From: Trichobilharzia regenti
Taxonomy: Eukaryota; Platyhelminthes; Trematoda; Strigeidida; Schistosomatidae
Length of the DNA: 64,000 bases
Assembly (NCBI GenBank): GCA_944472135.2
Contig: OX235270.1
Coordinates: 116,389,842 to 116,453,841, forward strand
Reading direction: 5' to 3'
Shown here: positions 57,301-64,000 of the stretch, in pieces
How the letters are laid out: every line of letters starts with the position of its first letter
Numbering within the stretch: the first letter of the stretch is position 1
The notes under the pieces: model-generated
Database searches by the model: none
What the model saw: the letters and a program-made list of their open reading frames with translations, nothing else
Told to the model about the DNA's origin: nothing
Made by a program: the position numbers and the translations under genes

Positions 57301-60300
57301 ATCATATGTCGTTTTATTTTGGGTAACATTTATGTATTGCAGAATGAATGCTATAAAATAATAGCTGGATTATGGCTTATTCATTAGACTGTAATCCGCA
57401 CTCAAAATACAATATTCACTTGTAATATGTAGGTAGAAAATAAGAATATTTTGCGGAATGTTTGAAACCTGTTGCATATTAGTTAACTATTAGTAAATTC
57501 GGTTCAACAGCAAACTGATTTTAAATCGTGATTATTCTTGTGTCTAATTTTTATTTTCATTGAAAAAGACTAACCCAAAATAATCGTTAATTGAACATAG
57601 GTTTTAGCCAAACATTGTGCACACCAAATTCATGACAGTTATCATGCTAATTATTATTATATTTGGAGTATTTCTTATGTCATTTAGTTTTCCATTATAT
57701 GAGTAATACTGTTTAGTTAACTCTCGTGTTGCGTGTCTGTTGAGAAGTCATTTAAGTATCATCCTTTTGTTGAGTGTCATTTGAATGAACTGAATGACTT
57801 TTAAAATTTTTATTCTATTCTCATCATTACTGTTTAGCTTGTATTTTATTCATGTGTTGTAATTTATATTTTAAGAATTTAGACGCTATGGCATTAATGT
57901 ATAGTAGTGTGATTTTTAGTTAATGAAAGAATTATGTAATGAAATCCGAACAAATAAAATGACCACTCTGTTTGATTACAAATTTTTATGTTTGGAGTTC
58001 AGAGGGTGTTTTGACTACGTCATCATTCAACTAGTAGACAAGTCTCAAGATTTAGTACGTGGAAAACACCCATAACGACATTCCAAAGAAAGTTCAGCAA
58101 AGATTAAATCTTCATTGTCTCTCAGTTCTTTGAGTTGTCTATGTTCTTTTGTCAGGAGACGTCGAGTTTGAGTTTTTAAGCTGAGATACCGACTACAGCA
58201 GTCAAAGATTGTTGACTTAAAGTGTTGGAATTCCACATCGGAAACTGGAGTAGTATTATGAGTTTGGCTTGTGAGATTCTCGAATTGAATGTTCGTGTGA
58301 AGTCTGTCGCTATTAAGATTAACGTCACAGACTTTTATTTCAAGAAACAGGGCTTCTAGGTGTACCGTTGATAACGAAACTGAAGAGTGATTGAAGACAA
58401 ATTTATTACGATCGCTGGGGAACTTATTCTGGACTTCCACGGGTTTCAGGCTTATGTTCAAATCTGATTTAACATTTTCAGCTCTTGTGTTCTGCACCAG
58501 TGTAACATATTCATTGAACAATTGTTTGTCGCATGATGACAATTCACGAAGAGTGGAAGATCTGTGTGATATGTTTCTTTGCAATTCGAATATACGTGAA
58601 CTTATGGAATCGATGAAGTTTCCAGTGTGACGTTGAAGAGTTTTTAAATAAGGATATATATGATGTCTACGCATTTTTGATATTCACGATTATTAATATA
58701 GCTCTCGAAAAGTTCCAATTTTGCATTTACTTCTGCAAGTGTAACAGAGTAACGTAGAAACCCGTTGAAGTCCCTTCACTACCGAGGGGTCCTTGCTCTT
58801 TTTCAGATCGTGAAATCTCCGGAAAGATATCTTTGCTGAACTTCGTGTTATCTTCTTTCAAGATTTAGTCACTTCATCTCCTAATAGGCTGCAGATGTCA
58901 CCGGAATTACTCAGTAATTTTATATACGGCTAGTGAAGCGGAAGAAGCTAAATGTTTTAGACATTATGACATTACAAACTATCCACCCCTTGACATTTTC
59001 CACTGGTCATCTGTAAGTTATAATGTATACAAATGAGAGCGTTATATGGTGGCATTGCATAGCATAATTGCGTAAGTTGAAGAAGAAACTACTTCTCCAG
59101 TTGTCATCGATTATGGACTAAGTGTAGTCCCATCTATAAAGCGAAGGTGTACCATCATCTTTATTGAGAATTTAAAGACCTATTGGCATTGTGAATGTTA
59201 GGAATGTATTTACTAAAAACGACATCCACTAGCTTTAACTCTGAACAATTCTTTATAGCAAATTCCTTAATCTGAAAATTGCCTCAACTTTTACCTCTAT
59301 GTAAACGATTCCAAAAATCTATTATAATCATGTAGTACTAGAGATTATTTCTCACTACAGAGTGTTCATATCATCTTAGTACTACTCTTGTCAATATTTC
59401 TGCGGTGCACTGCACAGTGTACTCATGGCGGCGTGTTTTTCTAATTGTGTTTTTAATCACGAACTCAAATTCTACATACATATATAATTTGCACTTTGAA
59501 TAATTAGTTAGTCAAAGTATAGCCAGATAAGATTTATTATCACTAAACTGGTTAATCAATTTTAGAATAAAAAATATCGATTACTGGCGCACTGGATTCT
59601 CACATTATACTTTTTCTCTTTCTGTAGAAGGAGGTGATGGGTGATTTTGAAATACACGTAATATTGCTATTTTTATCTATGCTAAACTCCATGTGTATAT
59701 GCGACATCCTCCAAAGTACATAATAGAGTAGATACGATAATAATAATAATAATATTAATAACATGGACTTCGCGTAAATTCTTTTTTTCTTTTTCTTTTT
59801 GTTTACTAAGATTGTTTGAAGTATATTTGTTTTTGCCTTCTTCTGCAACAACATTTTCAGTGCATAGAAAACTATTTGGTATATTTACTTTGTATGTATT
59901 GATCAGTGAGATGGATATCTCCTGTTTATATGTTATGTTATGAAGACATGCTGAGCTTGAAGGATACGAGTTCTATACTCTTCATCATGTTCATATGTCC
60001 AAAAATAAATAAGCATATCCGGCTCAAGCGTAAATTGTATGCTGATATTTTTATGTAGGTGGTTCGCGTAGACTAAAATGAATATATTTTTCATCATTAT
60101 TGTTTTTAGTACATCAGTGACATTAGATCACTAATTAAAATTGAATGTCGCTCACTACTAATTGATTTCGTAATACTGTGCACTTATTGCATACTGTGTT
60201 TCTGTCGAAATGGATCTAGCCGATGGCTATAAGTGGATACCTCCCAGTTGATTATAATAACATTAAGGTACTTTGACGACTTGAGTATACGTGTAGTAGT

Positions 60301-61623
60301 AATGAACATTGTTAACCGTCGCACAAATCTATCTTACGGGCTAATAAGGAAAGATAAAAGTTCATTGAAACTGTAAACAAAATATCAAACATTTGGTTTC
60401 AAGAATACGTATCACCTTATAAAGAATATGAAGACCAAATCACAGAAATTAGCCTGCTTAGCAAGGGTTTAATTTGACTTCATCCCAACAAGAAATCCGG
60501 AATGCCTTTAAATTATCAAATCTACGGTTTTCGAATTCCACGTATATATGCCTATGTTTGGTTCTATAATATTACAACACAAATGAAAAATCACCCAGCT
60601 TCATTATCATTGGTGTATCAAGTATTATTCAGCTTTGTCATGTAGATTACTTCGTTGGCTCTTGAAACATAACTGACAGGCGTATCTGTTAGCCAATTGA
60701 TTTGTAATTAAAAATTAATCGATGACAGAAACGTGCTCATGACCCATTGCAAAAATGCTTTTATCCTTTGTCACGCACCATCTTCACACTAACCTTTCAT
60801 TTTTTGATTTCGTGTTTTATGCTGATTTTTCAGTCCACATCTATACTGTTGTTAACCCACGATAGTGTGGTAGATAAGGTTGATGTGGTGTAAATTCTTG
60901 ACAGTCTGCCTGTATATTTTGCTGATGCATCCAAAACTGCATCGGACACTCAATTCATGCATTTCTTGTGTATACTATATCTCATAGCGAGTTTTTTATG
61001 TTGTGTTATCAAACCTTACAGTGTAGTTATGTTCTCTAAGCTGGATAGTTTAGTTTCGGTGACACCAGTTTTTGGTTGCGACTAAGCTGTCTAGTTCAGA
61101 CATCCACCTGGGCTACAAATCTTCTCAAACATATCTTTATCGAATCCTATTGATAGTCTGAATATCCTGTTCAACATTATTCTTAATCCTTGATTTATGA
61201 ACTGTCTAAGTGGATTAGTTTGTAATTTATTTGTCAAACTATGAAGTGCTAACGTTAACCTCTTTCCAACCTGTTAGCTTTTACTTTCAGTAAGTAATTC
61301 ATTATAATCACTGTAACATGTTCCTTTCGCGCATTTTATTAAGTTTTTTTCCTCACCTTCTTCACAATTCTCAAGTGGACACAACCATTTGGCTTCTCAA
61401 ATAATGAACAATCTTCACCTTATGAAATTTCAAACCCTTATTTCTGTTGTGTCGTTAATTATCACGTAATTTCTTTTTATTCTTACTAACCACTTCCTAA
61501 TAAATTTTTTAGATTATGACTCAATCACCTATTAATCAGTAATAGGATTACTTTTTAATTCTTAGTAAATATACATAGTTAAACAACCGTCAGAGATGAC
61601 TTTCTTTCAATTTTAATCCGTCC

Positions 61624-61654
<31 letters not shown>

Positions 61655-64000
61655 TATCAGCTGGTTTGATTGATGAAAAGCACCGAAAAAAGCTTTATTG
61701 AACAAATGTTCTAGGAGTTAAGCTTAGTTTTATTGCACGTGGTGTCTATAATCCTGTACTCAGTGTGCATCAAAAATAATGCACGTAATGTGTAATCAGT
61801 GTAAAAAAGGTGAATTTGTTCGATAATAGTAGTAGCAGTAGTTCAAAGATCATTTCATAGCATTTACAAGCATCGAACGTATGATTATTCGGTCGGTCTT
61901 AGTCTTACTCTTTATTCTAATTGTAAACTTTATACATCTAAAAGCAGCGGTGATGTAACATACCACATGGTTTCATTTGTCAGTAGAATTAACATACACT
62001 GAAGCTAAAGTGGTCAATTTAATAGTTTTTTTGAAGAGTAAGCCAAGTAAAATGCATTATTTATCTATCATGTCTTATTCGTTACAACAAGCTTAAAAGG
62101 TCGTTCTACCCTCTGTAATTACAAACAGACATAAGAAGTTGCTTTAATCGTAGTGTTGCTTATTAACACTTCACCAAAAGATTCATACAGTAAATGGCTC
62201 ACTAAGTCGTATTAAAATCACTTTATTCATTCACATATGGAAACTGGCTGTTCTATGTATAAAATAATTCTTTCCCTAGGTGAGATTTATGTATGTGTAT
62301 TTCTGGCGTACAAAACTGATTTCTAATTCGATTTTGTTTTGTGTATTATTTTATTGTTTGTTTTGATTTGGTTTGCGCATAATCAATATATAGAATGTCC
62401 AACGAACAGGTTATGTGCATTGGAGGAAGTTAGTAATAAATATAAATATCTAGAAATATTTTTTGGACAGTCGAAGTATGGTGGTCACAGTTAGCATTTA
62501 ATGGTATTTGGTGATTTTCTGAACAATGCTTGTAAGCTTTTGTAGACTGTCAATTTTTACGTCAACTTAAAGTTAATTATAGAATTCAGCCCATCTATAG
62601 ATTTTTGAAGTCTTTCTTTACCCATCAGTATACATAGTACAGTCACGTTCTTATAGTCGGTTTTTTTATAATGCTAGTAAATTTTGTCGATATTCCTCCT
62701 CTTTTTATGCAGAAGTGTTGATTTAGAGTGTATGCGTTAACAATTTGGCGCTATATAACGATATCAAGTTAACTAATAATCCTTGTTTTGTTCTTGGATG
62801 GAACATCAGATTACTATCCTAGGGAAATTAATGCATTAATTTTTCACTTATTAGCAATTTTAAATATATCTTAAGCATGACGTATATCTTGTTTAGTTGC
62901 TGTAATTTTTTTAAATAATACATTGTACGTACCATTTCACTGACATTTAAAAAATTTTCCCTTCCAGAGTAAGTATTTATTCACAAGAAAATATAGACTT
63001 GAAACGCCGTGTTGACGGGTTGGAAAGTACAAATCGTTCTCTTTTGGGTCAACTCCGTCTTTTACAACAACTTGTCAGCAAATCGAAATTGAATAATGCT
63101 TCAGGATCGTCGAATTCTACTGATTTACATAAAACAAGTAGTCATCAAAATCGTCTGACTACCAACTCTAGTGGAAACAGTGATTCTGTTCATGGAATTA
63201 ATCACAGTAACGGTTCGCCATCCACTTGCCTGATGGTGTTCGCCTTGTGTTTTGCTGCTCTTCTTATTGGACAGCCTTCAGGAAACGAAAATCAAAGCTC
63301 GTTGAATTTAGGCCTAAGTTACACACTGAGTTCCCAGAATTCGTTCAATTCATGGATGTCTCAAGTCCCTCAACGACTAGTATCCAGTTCATTATCTCAG
63401 GTAATTAAGTGTATATGAATGATTTTATCAGGAGTTTAGATAAACTTAGAGTATGTGCTTATTTACAAAATGTATTATCCAATTTTGTTTAGACACCTGG
63501 TTATAAAAACAATCTGTATGCAATAAATAATAAATAACAAAGTTTGCTATCCAACTAGGAAACTTTTTAAGCATTTACTATCTTGTCTTCTTGTGTAGAC
63601 TATGCAACATTTGACTGGTAACTTTTAACGCAGTATTTATGATATTACCAATTTTCTCACAAATTAGGTTTTCAATTTTATCAGTAACAATGTTATTGTG
63701 TACGCATTAAGGAGATAACAGATCCTGAAAATTTGTATTACTTTAACTCGCGTTAAGCATTTTATGAACTAAACTTAGAATTCAGTTTACAATCTGCAAT
63801 TTCCTGTGGGGATAAGCATGGTTTTCTTAATTTTCCTTCTAGCTTGGTTACGATTTATCAAAACAGTCCCGGCCAGCTATATACACACATGATCCACACA
63901 ATAAAAACACTCTGATGGATGCTTACATTACCCAGTCAATTAGTGATCATCTGCCTTCTGGATATTCGTCTCATCCAAACAATCATCATTATTCGCACCC
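41600..64000 (+). CDS. CREB3L: CREB3L1/CREB3L2/CrebA-like membrane-bound bZIP transcription factor (partial, runs off the right edge)
   Basis: Proposed exons: 41600-41689, 41736-41868 (or -41874), 41903-42379, 42419-42804, 45410-45454, 48122-48324, 62968-63400 and 63843 to beyond 64000. Splice phases agree throughout; the first seven exons sum to 1,767 nt, 589 codons, with no stop. Residues 1-377 are an acidic, Ser/Thr-rich region likely to activate transcription. Residues about 385-443 hold [14 protein letters not shown] and the basic DNA-binding region with N-x7-R (N424, R432). A leucine zipper follows (L456, L463, L470, L477), then a Ser/Asn linker and a membrane segment at about 532-546. 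This is the layout of ER-anchored factors that are cut by site-1 and site-2 proteases and control secretory-pathway genes. The [14 protein letters not shown] block points to the CREB3L1/L2/CrebA branch. Confidence 0.85.
41690..41735 (+). other. Micro-intron 1 (46 nt)
   Basis: Bounded by gtaggt and cacacag. It must be removed to keep the frame; very short introns near gene starts are known in schistosomes. Confidence 0.6.
41736..41868 (+). CDS. CREB3L: CREB3L exon 2
   Basis: Encodes [16 protein letters not shown] and ends in SDIMNG, an acidic stretch. The donor is either gtgaag after 41,868 or gtaaat after 41,874; both leave phase 1 and differ by two codons. An unspliced reading would start a false frame at 41,866. 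Confidence 0.6.
41903..42379 (+). CDS. CREB3L: CREB3L exon 3
   Basis: Acidic start ([14 protein letters not shown]), then a Ser/Pro-rich region. A possible further 33-nt intron (42,245-42,277, gtgttc to ctgcag) would remove the hydrophobic VHFILRPF without changing frame; its donor is weak. The exon ends in phase 1 before gtaggt. Confidence 0.6.
42419..42804 (+). CDS. CREB3L: CREB3L exon 4
   Basis: Begins after cacttttcag and ends cag/gttagt in phase 0. Rich in Ser, Asp and Glu ([14 protein letters not shown]), consistent with an activation domain. The 39-nt intron before it is a multiple of three, so its retention would add ICCTSHF-type residues without a stop. Confidence 0.65.
42805..45409 (+). 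other. CREB3L intron containing repeats
   Basis: 2.6 kb. Contains copy 1 of the unnamed repeat (43,815-44,880) with a 630 bp insert. A 41-base candidate exon at 43,759 does not keep the frame. Confidence 0.55.
43815..44880 (+). repeat. Unnamed intron repeat, copy 1, split by an insert
   Basis: The left part (43,815-44,110) and right part (44,739-44,880) match consecutive parts of the copy at 48,530-48,965 (catagaactttgcac... and tggcttagaccaactgttg). The insert between, about 44,111-44,738, starts with ttacttacttac and encodes nothing I recognise. Confidence 0.65.
45410..45454 (+). CDS. CREB3L: CREB3L exon 5 (45 nt)
   Basis: Bounded by a strong acceptor (ttgaatacag) and donor (gtaagt). Encodes [15 protein letters not shown], phase 0 on both sides. 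Small size makes it easy to miss; skipping it would keep the frame. Confidence 0.6.
48122..48324 (+). CDS. CREB3L: CREB3L exon 6: CREB3L box and bZIP basic region
   Basis: Bounded by ctctttgcag and gtaagt. Encodes [20 protein letters not shown], the conserved block just before the bZIP domain in CREB3L1, CREB3L2 and CrebA. It then encodes the basic region [20 protein letters not shown], with the N-x7-R DNA-contact signature, and the start of the zipper. Ends in phase 2, within the zipper. Confidence 0.9.
48530..48965 (+). repeat. Unnamed intron repeat, copy 2 (uninterrupted)
   Basis: About 435 bases, colinear with copies 1 and 3. Left end cgacatagaactttgcac; right end near ccagcgtgaccctatatccg. 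No open frame is conserved among the copies. It may be a nonautonomous element. Confidence 0.65.
49083..49620 (-). repeat. Unnamed intron repeat, copy 3, with SINE inside
   Basis: Inverted relative to copies 1 and 2 (starts gttggaaaagggctagtgg, ends near taatagaactttgtac on the minus strand). A SINE interrupts it at about 49,205-49,381. Confidence 0.6.
49205..49381 (+). mobile_element. tRNA-derived SINE, copy 3
   Basis: Lacks the first bases of the head and begins at tggttaggactctcgccg. The body (ggcctgcaaaatttgggct, then tccatgctgaaaatt) matches the copies at 27,105 and 40,534. It sits inside the inverted intron repeat. Confidence 0.65.
51110..51200 (-). ncRNA. tRNA-like remnant
   Basis: On the minus strand, an A-box-like tgtggttcatcaacctagg and a B-box-like ggttcgaaatcc are spaced as in a tRNA. 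The acceptor stem pairs poorly, so this is a SINE head or pseudo-tRNA. Confidence 0.4.
51311..51359. repeat. TA microsatellite
   Basis: About 24 uninterrupted TA units. Confidence 0.95.
54382..54545. ncRNA. Two tRNA-like remnants head to head
   Basis: On the minus strand (54,382-54,452) the sequence resembles tRNA-Gly(GCC), with tggcccaacggtag (A box) and ggttcgatact (B box). On the plus strand from about 54,460 a second one has tggtctagtgaataacg and ggttcgagtct. Stems are imperfect; SINE heads are more likely than genes. Confidence 0.4.
58045..58674 (-). pseudogene. Antisense 209-codon frame, possible Penelope-like element N-terminus
   Basis: Open frame opposite to CREB3L in its long intron. 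The central part ([26 protein letters not shown], then [14 protein letters not shown]) resembles the region ahead of the reverse transcriptase in Penelope-like elements, where an FN-S-LS--E--L--G-KF pattern is usual. Before it is a helical, Ser/Arg-rich region; a related frame extends to about 58,750 after a frameshift ([23 protein letters not shown]). It ends at RTKS without any reverse transcriptase. A truncated retroelement copy is the best guess; a genuine small antisense gene cannot be ruled out. Confidence 0.4.
61621..61660. repeat. TA microsatellite, second
   Basis: TATATA run with one ACATATATAT interruption. Confidence 0.9.
62968..63400 (+). CDS. CREB3L: CREB3L exon 7: leucine zipper, linker and membrane segment
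   Basis: Acceptor cccttccag, donor gtaatt. Joins to exon 6 in phase (the split codon is lysine) to give [19 protein letters not shown], with leucines at heptad spacing (residues 456, 463, 470, 477). A 45-residue Ser/Asn-rich linker is followed by [16 protein letters not shown] (63,227 on), the single membrane segment seen in this family. The luminal part begins GQPSGNENQ. No RxxL site-1 protease motif was seen in the luminal part of this exon. Confidence 0.8.
63843..64000 (+). CDS. CREB3L: CREB3L exon 8 (partial)
   Basis: Follows an acceptor (ttttccttctag), opens in phase 0 and stays open to the window edge. Encodes [20 protein letters not shown] and a His/Asn/Ser-rich stretch, presumably the luminal tail. 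Confidence 0.6.

Larger units (their letters stand above)
48325..62967 (+). other. 14.6 kb CREB3L intron splitting the bZIP domain
   Basis: No sense-strand exon was identified. It holds repeat copies 2 and 3, a SINE, tRNA-like remnants, TA microsatellites and an antisense Penelope-like fragment. Most of 49,700-58,000 and 58,900-62,960 is plain AT-rich sequence with nothing I recognise. Confidence 0.7.

Noticed and set aside
1..64000. CRISPR arrays, operons or bacterial-type signals
   Set aside because: Nothing with regular spaced repeats was seen, and introns, LINEs and SINEs show a eukaryotic genome.

Overview
The window looks like nuclear DNA of a blood fluke (genus Schistosoma, or a close trematode). 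It is AT-rich. It carries a tRNA-derived SINE with an embedded hammerhead-ribozyme motif (the SMalpha type described in schistosomes), CsRn1-type Gypsy, BEL/Pao, CR1-like and RTE-like retroelements, Penelope-like scraps and a Merlin-like DNA transposon. The host gene has introns only 28-46 nt long near its 5' end and very long introns further on. Species cannot be decided from the window.

Layout: bases 1 to about 41,500 are a dense, multiply nested graveyard of transposable elements. In order: a CR1-like LINE on the minus strand (about 1,100-3,340); a second CR1-like LINE on the plus strand (3,345-13,490), interrupted by a double SINE (5,673-6,446) and by a 4.46 kb block (7,831-12,291) that holds another LINE and a short ATT-tailed element; a Merlin-like transposon (14,119-15,008); an RTE-like LINE apparently split around a minus-strand BEL-derived element and a cluster of BEL LTRs (15,730-23,330); a minus-strand CR1-like fragment (23,440-25,080); a solo LTR; a weak Penelope-like remnant; a SINE; a plus-strand BEL element with three insertions in it (27,330-34,597); and a near-complete CsRn1-type Gypsy element with both LTRs (34,973-40,086), followed by a SINE and a LINE tail.

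The 18,206-20,530 and 33,246-35,568 stretches are near-identical inverted copies of one another. They share the BEL 3' end, its LTR, a unique spacer and the first 2 gag exon-like codon blocks of the Gypsy element (LTR, leader and about 75 gag codons), so they arose by an inverted duplication or conversion after the Gypsy insertion, or they are an assembly artefact.

From 41,600 to the right edge (and beyond) lies the only convincing host gene: a CREB3L1/CREB3L2/CrebA (OASIS-type) membrane-bound bZIP transcription factor on the plus strand. Eight exons can be placed and their phases add up to an unbroken frame of 589 codons before the last, partial exon. The bZIP domain is cut by a 14.6 kb intron. 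The introns hold three copies of an unnamed repeat, SINE copies, tRNA-like remnants, TA microsatellites and an antisense Penelope-like fragment. No operon, CRISPR array or genuine tRNA/rRNA gene was seen.
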